DNA of 19,151 bases, taken from ARS1285 sp964399015. GTDB lineage: Archaea; Nanobdellota; Nanobdellia; Pacearchaeales; GW2011-AR1. Shown here one piece after another: positions 11,907-18,330 of the stretch. The position numbers and the translations under genes were made by a program. The stretch is from assembly GCA_964399015.1 (NCBI GenBank), contig CAYNOY010000016.1:1-19151 (forward strand). Reading direction: 5' to 3'. Below the pieces are notes generated by a model. It was not told the DNA's origin, made no database searches, and saw nothing but the letters and a program-made list of their open reading frames with translations. Each line of letters begins with the position of its first letter. Positions within the stretch are counted from its first letter, which is position 1.

Positions 11907-12521
11907 ATGAAAGTCCTATACATTGAATCAAAGCTAAAAAACACCGAATTCAACTTAGCCCCTCAAGAACTAAAAAAACTCCCATCTAAACTCTTCCTAG
12001 CCTACAGCATTCAATACCAAGATTTAGCTCAAACTCTAAAAAAACAACTCCAATCAAAAGGAATAACTATTACAAACACACAACAAGTTCTAGGATGCTC
12101 AAAAGTAAAAACAAAAAACCCTATATTATTAATTGGTAGTGGAAGATTTCACGCAATAAACCTTTACCTTCAGTCTCCAGAAATATATCTTTTAGAAGGC
12201 ACTAAAATAACCAAAATCCCTAAGGAAGAAATCAACCAACTAAAGGCTAAAAGAAAAACAGCCCTAATAAAATTCCTAAACGCAGACAAAATAGGCATTC
12301 TGGTCACAACAAAGCCAGGACAAGAAAATATCAATAAAGCAATCGCACTAAAAGAAAAACTAAAAAAGAAAGATAAAGAAGCATACATCTTCATCACGAA
12401 CAACATAGATATCGCACAATTCGAAAATTTTAACATACAAAGTTGGGTAAATACTGCATGTTCCGGACTTGCAAACGATAACGCAAACATCATAAATATC
12501 GCAGAATTACCTCAACCCTAA
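11907..12521 (+). CDS. dph2: Dph2-type diphthamide synthesis protein lacking domain 1
   Basis: Dph2 starts diphthamide synthesis on elongation factor 2 by transferring a 3-amino-3-carboxypropyl group from S-adenosylmethionine with a [4Fe-4S] cluster. This 204-residue protein matches domains 2 and 3 only: QYQDLAQTLKKQLQSKGITI, VLGCSKVK (Cys64), ILLIGSGRFHAINLYL, then GILVTTKPGQ and SWVNTACSGLANDN (Cys185). Archaeal Dph2 is normally ~330 residues with three cluster cysteines, one per domain; domain 1 and its Cys are absent. The ATG at 11907 with its TATA box, and the upstream toxin gene ending 30 nt before, rule out a missed long start. Either the missing domain is encoded elsewhere (as a split enzyme) or this is an altered enzyme. 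Confidence is high for the family and moderate for function. Confidence 0.85.
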   Translation: MKVLYIESKLKNTEFNLAPQELKKLPSKLFLAYSIQYQDLAQTLKKQLQSKGITITNTQQVLGCSKVKTKNPILLIGSGRFHAINLYLQSPEIYLLEGTKITKIPKEEINQLKAKRKTALIKFLNADKIGILVTTKPGQENINKAIALKEKLKKKDKEAYIFITNNIDIAQFENFNIQSWVNTACSGLANDNANIINIAELPQP

Positions 12522-12622
12522 AACCCCCCAATATAAATCTCACCGTCAATAAAAATCAAACAAACTAAATAATTCACTACTAAACATGAACAAACTTCTT
12601 TATATTCCAAAATATAATAATC

Positions 12623-12630
12623 TTTATAAA
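12623..12630 (+). promoter_or_regulatory. TATA box of the surface protein gene
   Basis: TTTATAAA centred ~29 nt before the ATG at 12656. Confidence 0.5.
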
Positions 12631-12655
12631 GCTGTCATAACTCTAAAATTGTAAC

Positions 12656-14575
12656 ATGATGAACACCAAAATATTCACATTAGTATTAATGAGCGCGATT
12701 TTAAGCCTAGCTTTTGTTAGTGCAGGTGTTTTAGAGATTTCAGAGTTCACTGCTCCAGAATCTGTAAATCATGATGATGGTTCTTTTACAATTACTTTTG
12801 ATTTAACTTACGCAGGTCAAGTAAATGCAGTTCCTATAACTTTTGAGGCTTCACAATTTATAAGCTCAACTGAAGGATCAATAACTGCTTCACCAATTAC
12901 AATCAATCCAGATCAAACAAAATCAATTACTGCTACAGTAAACTTTGACTCTAATCAAAACGGAATTATTGAAGGCCTAATAATTGCAACAGACACTACA
13001 ATCGTTCAAGAATCTTTCTCAGTTATAATTAATGAAGAAAAAGAATTAACAATCGCAGACACTACACTTTCTACTACTGACACTACAACTACTATTACCA
13101 TTGAAAACACAGGTAATACTAACTTCATAAATGTTGAATTAACTTTTGAAGATGTTACAGGTATAACTTTTACTGCAGTAGATGATTTCAATATCAATGC
13201 AGGTGAATCAAAAGACATTGAAGTTGAAGTAGAAATAGATAATGATGATTTAGAAATTGGAACAAATACTGTAGAAGTTACAGCAACTGCAGGAGATGCA
13301 ACTGCTACTGGAATCCTTTCTCTTGAAACAACTTACTGCGAAGCAGGAGAAGTTGGCGGAATGCTAAAGATTGACAGAATAAGATTTACTAACAATGGAA
13401 TCGGAGATAAAGACGAATGGTACTTAACTGATGAAATTGAAGTTGAAGTAAAAATAGAAAACACAGACAGCAATGAAGATGTTGATGATATTATAGTTAA
13501 ATGGGGATTATACGATAAAGAAACAGGAGATTTCATTGTAGAAGAAGAAGAAAACGAATTCAATCTTAATGATGACGAAGATGAAACTTTAACATTCACA
13601 TTCACTCTAGACCCAGAAGATTTTGATGAAGAATACAGTGAAAGCGATTTCGTATTCTACCTAAAAGCTTACAGTGATGATAAGAAATCAGGAGAAGATA
13701 TGGAATGTACAGAAGAAATAGAAGAAGACATCACAGTTAAGAGAGACGACAACTTTGTAATAATCGACAACCTTGAATTAACCTCAGACCTAGTTCCATG
13801 CGGAGATGAAGTATCAGGAGATTTCAGACTTTGGAATGTTGGTGAAGAAGACGAAGAAGATGTATTTGTTATTGTAACAAACGAACTATTAGAAATCAAT
13901 GAAAGAATAAGTGTAGGCGACATGGATATTTTAGAAGATGTAAAAAGAAGCTTCAGCTTTGAAATACCAGAAGACGCAAACGAAAGAAGTTATGTTTTAA
14001 CATTTAAAGTTTATGATGAAGATGAAGATGTTTTTGAAAACAATGACGATGACGAAGCAATTTTCTATAAAACCTTCAACATCGAAGGTGAATGCAAGGA
14101 CAGCACATCAGGAAACGTTATAATCAATGCAGCAAACTCACCAGAAACACCTGAAGCAGTTGCAGGAAAACAATTCATAATTAAAGCTACAATAACTAAC
14201 CCTGAAGAAACTCAAGGAACTTACACAGTTTCTGTATTCGGTAACAGCGCGTGGTCAACACTAGCTTCAATCGATCCTCAACTAGTAACACTAGGTGCAG
14301 GCGAATCAAAAGAAGTTAGCATTATTTTAACAATCGACCCAGAAGCTACAGGTGATAAAGAATTCACAATCAAAGCAACTTCAGGCGACGATTCAACTGA
14401 ACAAAAGATCGCTCTAAGCGTTAGCGGAAAAGAAGAACCTCAATTTGATGCATTCAGCGAACACATCAGAAACAACTGGTTCATATATGTAATCGTACTA
14501 ATCAACATAATCCTAATCATAGCTATAATCTTAGTAATAAGAAGCATGGTAAGACCAAGAGAAGTTTACGGCTAG
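12656..14575 (+). CDS. Secreted, membrane-anchored acidic beta-sandwich protein (possible S-layer/surface protein)
   Basis: 639 residues. The N-terminus is a signal peptide (residues ~1-23, KIFTLVLMSAILSLAFVSAG). The body consists of several beta-sandwich domains of the CARDB/NEW3 kind, seen as regular strands with many Asp, Glu and Thr: roughly 25-120, 125-225, 230-360, 365-480 and 485-595. Cys occur at the domain borders (YCEAG, MECTEE, VPCGDE, GECKDS), probably as disulfide pairs outside the cell. The C-terminus is a single membrane helix at ~608-630 (WFIYVIVLINIILIIAIILV) with a short cytosolic tail RSMVRPREVYG. Very high acidity with few basic residues suggests an outer-surface location. 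It is not a recognised archaeosortase substrate: no PGF-type motif is seen before the helix. Candidate S-layer or cell-surface adhesion protein. Confidence 0.8.
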   Translation: MMNTKIFTLVLMSAILSLAFVSAGVLEISEFTAPESVNHDDGSFTITFDLTYAGQVNAVPITFEASQFISSTEGSITASPITINPDQTKSITATVNFDSNQNGIIEGLIIATDTTIVQESFSVIINEEKELTIADTTLSTTDTTTTITIENTGNTNFINVELTFEDVTGITFTAVDDFNINAGESKDIEVEVEIDNDDLEIGTNTVEVTATAGDATATGILSLETTYCEAGEVGGMLKIDRIRFTNNGIGDKDEWYLTDEIEVEVKIENTDSNEDVDDIIVKWGLYDKETGDFIVEEEENEFNLNDDEDETLTFTFTLDPEDFDEEYSESDFVFYLKAYSDDKKSGEDMECTEEIEEDITVKRDDNFVIIDNLELTSDLVPCGDEVSGDFRLWNVGEEDEEDVFVIVTNELLEINERISVGDMDILEDVKRSFSFEIPEDANERSYVLTFKVYDEDEDVFENNDDDEAIFYKTFNIEGECKDSTSGNVIINAANSPETPEAVAGKQFIIKATITNPEETQGTYTVSVFGNSAWSTLASIDPQLVTLGAGESKEVSIILTIDPEATGDKEFTIKATSGDDSTEQKIALSVSGKEEPQFDAFSEHIRNNWFIYVIVLINIILIIAIILVIRSMVRPREVYG

Positions 14576-14582
14576 ATAGTTA

Positions 14583-14588
14583 TTTAAA
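14583..14588 (+). promoter_or_regulatory. TATA box of the 14617-15448 pair
   Basis: TTTAAA centred ~31 nt before the ATG at 14617. Confidence 0.4.
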
Positions 14589-14616
14589 TTAATTTTTCTA
14601 AATATAAAATAATAAA

Positions 14617-15051
14617 ATGTTCAGATTCTTAAAAAGATTTCAAAAGACAAAGATTCCTTCAGAAGAATCTTCATTAATTGGGAGGATTCATTCTAGATAT
14701 TGTCATCCTAATGAAACAGATTTATTAAAATTAATAGCCCAAATAAATGAAGATTCTGAAATATCCAAACTTCACAAATTAAGATTAATTGGATCTATCC
14801 ATACAGAAAGACAAGAAAGAGGCGCAGGATTTCATGCAGGCTCAGGCGACGGATTAAATGTTTGCATAGGTGAAAGAGGTTTATTCATCTACGATTGGGA
14901 TGATTTTGAAAATAAACATAATGAAATTCCACTTACTAGTGCATCTGCAGAAAAATATCTTAAAAGTTTTGATACTGAAAAATTAAGAATTGCAATATTA
15001 GGTTACACAGACCCAGATAGTTATGCAAGAAAAATAAGTCAATATAATTAA
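14617..15051 (+). CDS. Unknown 144-aa soluble protein
   Basis: I do not recognise this protein. It starts with a basic helix (MFRFLKRFQKTKIP) and continues with a helical part (residues ~20-70, including LLKLIAQINEDSEISKLHKL). A Gly-rich stretch (GAGFHAGSGDGLNVCIGERG) precedes a strand FIYDWDDFE, and the end is AEKYLKSFDTEKLRIAIL. No signal peptide or membrane segment is visible. The next gene, a Nudix-like protein, starts four nt after its stop, so they form a pair with one promoter. The Gly-rich HAGSGDG loop is the only feature that might bind a ligand; function is open. Confidence 0.65.
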   Translation: MFRFLKRFQKTKIPSEESSLIGRIHSRYCHPNETDLLKLIAQINEDSEISKLHKLRLIGSIHTERQERGAGFHAGSGDGLNVCIGERGLFIYDWDDFENKHNEIPLTSASAEKYLKSFDTEKLRIAILGYTDPDSYARKISQYN

Positions 15052-15055
15052 TATC

Positions 15056-15448
15056 ATGACAAATGAACATGTAGTTGGAATTGTTAGGTACCAAGACCAA
15101 ATATTACTTGGAAAAAAGAGATCAGATTCTTCTAAAGGTTTAGCCGAGAAATGGCACATCCCCGGAGAAACTATCAAAAGAAACGAAACCGATGAGCAAG
15201 CTCTTGAAAGATGTTTTGATGAAGAAGCAAGTATTGAAATTATTGCAGGCCAATATATCAATAGTCATTTTAATGATGCAGGTGAAGAAGTAAGATGGTA
15301 TGAATGCTTTTATCTTTCTGGAGATCTCCGAGCAAGAAGTGATTTAGAAGATGTTAAATGGGTTGACCGAAAACAAGTAATCCCTATTTGTAGCAAAAGG
15401 GCAATAGGGAGATGGCCTAAAGAAGTTTTAGAATATTTTCGAAGATAA
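15056..15448 (+). CDS. Nudix hydrolase-like protein with altered Nudix box
   Basis: Nudix proteins hydrolyse nucleoside diphosphates linked to another group. The 130 residues begin with strand VVGIVRYQDQILLGKKR, then EKWHIPGETIKRNETDEQAL, followed by the box-like ERCFDEEASI and a late strand VRWYECFYLSGDL with LEDVKWVDRKQVIPI, all in the usual order. Compared with GX5EX7REUXEEXGU, the spacing after the Gly is one residue longer, the first Glu after Arg is Cys53, and the Gly is Ser59. The metal-binding Glu56-Glu57 pair is kept. Substrate range is not predictable and activity may be reduced. It is likely co-expressed with the unknown protein before it. Confidence 0.78.
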   Translation: MTNEHVVGIVRYQDQILLGKKRSDSSKGLAEKWHIPGETIKRNETDEQALERCFDEEASIEIIAGQYINSHFNDAGEEVRWYECFYLSGDLRARSDLEDVKWVDRKQVIPICSKRAIGRWPKEVLEYFRR

Positions 15449-15484
15449 AAATCAATCATACTCCAATTAATTCAAATTAAAAAT

Positions 15485-15560
15485 ACAACACTATCAAAAG
15501 ATTAGATTTTGGGTTAGTGCAACTCCCAAAATCCATAAAATAAGATTTCGCGAAGCGAAC
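15485..15560. repeat. Copy A of a 76-nt repeat (radical SAM gene tail plus terminator hairpins)
   Basis: 74 of 76 positions match copy B at 16541-16616, without gaps. Copy B contains the last seven codons of the radical SAM gene and its stop; copy A has the same bases without the rest of the gene. It carries an inverted repeat GATTTTGGG/CCCAAAATC (15505-15513 and 15525-15533) and a small hairpin TTCGC-GAA-GCGAA (15547-15559). Weaker similarity continues ~16 nt to the left. Confidence 0.85.
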
Positions 15561-15564
15561 CTAT

Positions 15565-15700
15565 CTACTCACATTTAACCACCCCATAACCTTCAAACTC
15601 CTCCCCATACCTCTCTTCCATTAGAACAATACTCCAACCTAAAAGATATCCGATTACAGCGCCTGTCAGGACGTCTGAAAGATAGTGTGCATTAAAGTAT
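15565..15700 (-). pseudogene. Decayed C-terminal fragment of a PAP2 phosphatase gene
   Basis: On the minus strand this stretch translates to a piece containing YFNAHYLSDVLTGAVIGYLL, GWSIVLMEERYG and then a different tail. The intact PAP2 gene at 17125-17754 has YFGAHYLSDVLTGAVIGYLL, GWLVVLMEERYG. DNA identity is very high over 15585-15690 versus 17149-17253, with one 1-nt insertion near the end that shifts the frame. Everything upstream of the motif-3 region is missing or unrecognisable. It has no start codon of its own and cannot make an enzyme. Confidence 0.85.
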
Positions 15701-15743
15701 ATTTTTTTATAATAGTTTTTTAGAAATTTATTCCTTAGATAAA

Positions 15744-15749
15744 TTTATA
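15744..15749 (+). promoter_or_regulatory. TATA box of the radical SAM gene
   Basis: TTTATA centred ~26 nt before the ATG at 15773. Confidence 0.5.
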
Positions 15750-15772
15750 ACATTTAGAAAATCAGGTTTAAT

Positions 15773-16561
15773 ATGGACGAAATTCATTATCTCTTGGGAA
15801 ATTCATGCAATCTAAATTGCGATTTTTGTTTCTGGGATATCCAAATGCCAGATCCCTCATTAGATTTCAAGAAAAAGATTATTGATGAAATTGTAAACTC
15901 AGGCATAAAAAAAGTTACAATTAGCGGAGGTGAACCTCTTTGCACAAATAATTTTTTAGAAGTTTTAGAATATATGAATAAGCAAAATCTAGAAATAATC
16001 CTCCATACAAATGGACTTTTAATTAATGAAGAATTAGCTCAAAAAATCGCCCCATTAATTTCAAGAATAAGCCTAACAATTGATGCCATCAACACAAATA
16101 CTCAAATTCAAATGAGAAAGACTGATAAAATCACAAGCCATACAATAGATCTAATAAAACTTTTTCATAACCTAAATACTCCTGTAAATATAAAAACACT
16201 TATTACAAAAATAAATAAAAACGAGATTGAAAAAATAGGAGAAATTTTAAAGAATCTTCCAATAGCTTATTGGTCTCTTCTAGAATTCATTCCCCTAGGA
16301 AAGGGAAAAACCAATCAACAGGATTTTTCACTTGAATCTCCAGAATTTGATAGTCTTAGCACAAAAATAAAAAATAAATTCTCATCAATTAATCTAAGAT
16401 CAAGAAGATTCGCAGAATCTAAAAATAAATATTGTTTTATTATCCCAAATGGCAAGGCCTATACTTACATAAAAAATAGGGGAGATGTTTATGTTGGAGA
16501 TCTCAACAAAGAAGAACTTAAGATAATTCTAAATAGAATTACAACACTATCAAAAGATTAG
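15773..16561 (+). CDS. Radical SAM protein (MoaA/viperin-like single-domain)
   Basis: Radical S-adenosylmethionine enzyme, 262 residues. The cluster motif is CNLNCDFC (CxxxCxxC; Cys12, 16, 19), very near the N-terminus and preceded by a strand EIHYLLGNS. The SAM-binding GGEP follows at ~50 (KKVTISGGEPLCTN), then ILHTNGLLI and ISRISLTIDA strands of the partial barrel. The late part has WSLLEFIPLGKG and YCFIIPNGKAYT. There is no second Cys-rich SPASM domain. The short N-terminus, the CxFCF-type motif, the WSLLEF stretch and the later F-N/R-rich part recall the viperin group, but these features also occur in other small radical SAM proteins, so substrate is unknown. It has its own TATA box. The gene is convergent with the 2H phosphoesterase gene, with 54 nt between the two stop codons. 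Confidence 0.85.
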   Translation: MDEIHYLLGNSCNLNCDFCFWDIQMPDPSLDFKKKIIDEIVNSGIKKVTISGGEPLCTNNFLEVLEYMNKQNLEIILHTNGLLINEELAQKIAPLISRISLTIDAINTNTQIQMRKTDKITSHTIDLIKLFHNLNTPVNIKTLITKINKNEIEKIGEILKNLPIAYWSLLEFIPLGKGKTNQQDFSLESPEFDSLSTKIKNKFSSINLRSRRFAESKNKYCFIIPNGKAYTYIKNRGDVYVGDLNKEELKIILNRITTLSKD

Positions 16562-16616
16562 ATTTTAGGTTAGTGCAACTCCCAAAATCCCTAAAATAAG
16601 ATTTCGCGAAGCGAAC
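16541..16616. repeat. Copy B of the 76-nt repeat, holding the convergent terminator
   Basis: Contains the last codons and stop of the radical SAM gene and ends exactly at the stop of the minus-strand 2H phosphoesterase gene. The inverted repeat arms GATTTTAGG (16561-16569) and CCCAAAATC (16581-16589) pair with one mismatch, and the hairpin TTCGC-GAA-GCGAA lies at 16603-16615. Lying between convergent genes, it is a probable two-way terminator. Confidence 0.75.
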
Positions 16617-17122
16617 TATATATTCAACCCAAAATTATTAACAGATTTTAAGGAAGAATCTTTATTTAATGTCACAAGTTGAATTGAAGAAATTTTTGTC
16701 TTAAAACAAACCCCTGAATTCCCCATATCTTCAATAGCATCATCGATTTCTTTTTTAGATTTGAAAAATCCTAAAGATAAATGGGGAATATATTTGGGCA
16801 TATCTTCGTTCTTAAAATCTTTCAAAATACTTTTATTCAATGCCCAATACAATTTCATAACTTTTTCTCTTCCCCTACCCACAAGAAGATAAAGATAATG
16901 CCCTTTAGCAGATTTTTGCAAACCCTCAAGGGACAAATCAAAAGATTTAATCCCCTTCAAAGATTCCTTAATATGTAAAAACAATTCATCTTGATTATTT
17001 ACCTCAAAAGGACAAACTAAACTAATATGCGGCTCAAATTTTTTATAATCTGGATGATATTTTTTTCTTATCTTTTCAACTTCAACATCTTTTTTTAATA
17101 AAATTAATATTACTTGTTTCAT
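16616..17122 (-). CDS. 2H phosphoesterase (LigT / 2'-5' RNA ligase-like)
   Basis: 168 residues from the ATG at 17122, two nt after the PAP2 stop; longer frames begin inside PAP2 and are less likely. Two H-x-(T/S) motifs define the family: PHISLVCPF (near residue 36) and PHLSLGFF (near residue 119), which place two histidines across the catalytic cleft. The remainder alternates strands and helices as in this fold (MKQVILILLKKDVEVEKIRK at the start). Known members act on 2'-5' RNA links, cyclic 2',3'-phosphates or ADP-ribose cyclic phosphates. The sequence does not show which. It is in one operon with the PAP2 gene upstream. It is missing from the decayed junction copy at 15.5 kb. Confidence 0.88.
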   Translation of the reverse strand: MKQVILILLKKDVEVEKIRKKYHPDYKKFEPHISLVCPFEVNNQDELFLHIKESLKGIKSFDLSLEGLQKSAKGHYLYLLVGRGREKVMKLYWALNKSILKDFKNEDMPKYIPHLSLGFFKSKKEIDDAIEDMGNSGVCFKTKISSIQLVTLNKDSSLKSVNNFGLNI

Positions 17123-17124
17123 TT

Positions 17125-17754
17125 TTAACGACCAACACCAACCCACCGCATAACCTTCAAACTTAACCCATACCTCTCTTCCATTAAAACAACTAACCAA
17201 CCTAAAAGATATCCGATTACAGCGCCTGTCAGGACGTCTGAAAGATAGTGTGCGCCAAAGTAAACCCTAGATAATGCAACCAAACAAGCAAACACAAACC
17301 ACACATATTTGAATCTTGGAAATTCCTTATTCAAAACAGGCAACGCAGAAAAAACTAACATAGATTGAAAAGACGGAAACGAAAAATTCCAAGTATTGTA
17401 ATTATCTTTAAGAAAATAAAGCACCGAGCCAAAAATCGCCGCATCTTCTTGCTGGAACGGACGCAACCTCCTAACAGAGACCTTTACCATATAACTCACA
17501 ACAATCGCCAAACCTCCAGAAACCCACAGCGGAAGAATCCACCTTCGCTTATGCTCCTTCCAAAGAAACAAAGAAGTCAAAAAGAAAAATATTATGAAAA
17601 CATTACTGGCAAAAGCAACACTAATAAATAAATAATCTAACTGTATACTATGCCCTGCTTGCACAATCCTAATTATCTCAGAATCATACATAAACACAAT
17701 AGGAATTAAAATAATTACCAAAATAAAAACCCAGGGGAATACTCTTCTTTTCAT
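17125..17754 (-). CDS. PAP2-family membrane phosphatase with altered second motif
   Basis: 209 residues with about six membrane helices. The family motifs are present in order: KVSVRRLRP (KX6RP; Lys91, Arg98), the second motif at 127-130 reading PSFQ instead of PSGH, and SRVYFGAHYLSD (SRX5HX3D; Arg163, nucleophile His169, Asp173). The lost His in motif 2 is the usual proton donor, so activity may be lower or changed; the motif-3 His that forms the phospho-enzyme is intact. Typical substrates are phosphatidate or polyprenyl diphosphate at the outer membrane face. A polyprenyl role fits the nearby archaeosortase and DUF368 genes. It shares a symmetric promoter with the archaeosortase gene. A decayed copy of its 3' end lies at 15565-15700. 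Confidence 0.88.
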   Translation of the reverse strand: MKRRVFPWVFILVIILIPIVFMYDSEIIRIVQAGHSIQLDYLFISVAFASNVFIIFFFLTSLFLWKEHKRRWILPLWVSGGLAIVVSYMVKVSVRRLRPFQQEDAAIFGSVLYFLKDNYNTWNFSFPSFQSMLVFSALPVLNKEFPRFKYVWFVFACLVALSRVYFGAHYLSDVLTGAVIGYLLGWLVVLMEERYGLSLKVMRWVGVGR

Positions 17755-17773
17755 ATATCTCTCTACAATTAAT

Positions 17774-17783
17774 TATTTAAATA
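17774..17783. promoter_or_regulatory. Symmetric TATA box shared by two divergent genes
   Basis: TATTTAAATA is a perfect 10-bp palindrome. Its centre (17778.5) is 24.5 nt from the A of the plus-strand ATG (17803) and 24.5 nt from the A of the minus-strand ATG (17754). One TATA box thus appears to serve two leaderless genes. Confidence 0.7.
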
Positions 17784-17802
17784 GCTTTGTTTTCATAACT
17801 CT

Positions 17803-18330
17803 ATGAAAAAAACTTATTCCATTCTTATCAGATACCTAATTTTACTAGCTCTAATGTTCTCATTACCTCTCATCTACAAAATTATCACCCCACTAACTCT
17901 TTACACAATACTAGGGATTCTAAAACTATTTTTTAAGGAAGTTCTCCTACAAGGGAACATCATCTCAATAGAATTCAAAACATTTTTAGAAATTATTCCC
18001 CAATGCATTGCAGGCTCCGCCTATCTCCTACTATTAATCTTAAACCTAACAGTCCCAATGAAATCAAAAAAAAGATTCTACTCCATCCTAACATCTTTCT
18101 TATTACTATTCGCCTTAAACATCCTAAGAATCTTCACACTCACTCTCCTGCAAATAAACAACAGTTCTTTTTTTAACATAACCCACAAACTCTTCTGGTA
18201 TATCCTAAGCACAGTCTTTGTAGTTGGAATTTGGTTCTTAATCGTAAGATTATATAGTGTCAAAGAGATCCCAGTTTATACTGACATAAAATATCTATTG
18301 AAACAATCAAAAAGAAAAACTAAGCGATAA
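17803..18330 (+). CDS. Archaeosortase/exosortase-like membrane protein
   Basis: 175 residues with several membrane helices and a Lys/Arg-rich cytosolic C-terminus (KYLLKQSKRKTKR). The candidate catalytic residues fall in the family order: Cys68 in EIIPQCIAGSAYLLLLIL, Arg109 in ALNILRIFTLTLL, and His128 in ITHKLFWYIL. Exosortase-family enzymes cut surface proteins near a C-terminal membrane segment and transfer them to a lipid or other anchor. The total length is short for the family. The protein at 12656 is a surface protein with a C-terminal membrane helix, but it lacks a recognised sorting motif, so a link is only possible. Neighbours on the minus strand are PAP2 and DUF368, both compatible with lipid-carrier handling. 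It overlaps the DUF368 gene by 11 nt at its end. Confidence 0.75.
   Translation: MKKTYSILIRYLILLALMFSLPLIYKIITPLTLYTILGILKLFFKEVLLQGNIISIEFKTFLEIIPQCIAGSAYLLLLILNLTVPMKSKKRFYSILTSFLLLFALNILRIFTLTLLQINNSSFFNITHKLFWYILSTVFVVGIWFLIVRLYSVKEIPVYTDIKYLLKQSKRKTKR

Larger units (their letters stand above)
15449..15772. other. 324-nt gene-free stretch between Nudix and radical SAM genes
   Basis: It holds, in order, the tail remnant of a radical SAM gene (15485-15560), the remnant of a PAP2 gene on the minus strand (15565-15700), and an A+T-rich segment with the promoter of the intact radical SAM gene. No other gene is visible. Confidence 0.8.

Noticed and set aside
13006..13923. Minus-strand Ser/Val-rich frames in the surface protein gene
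   Set aside because: They are antisense shadows of its Asp/Glu/Thr-rich coding sequence.
17123..17200. Longer start of the 2H phosphoesterase inside PAP2
   Set aside because: The family N-terminal strand begins at the ATG at 17122, two nt after the PAP2 stop. The extra residues have no family match.
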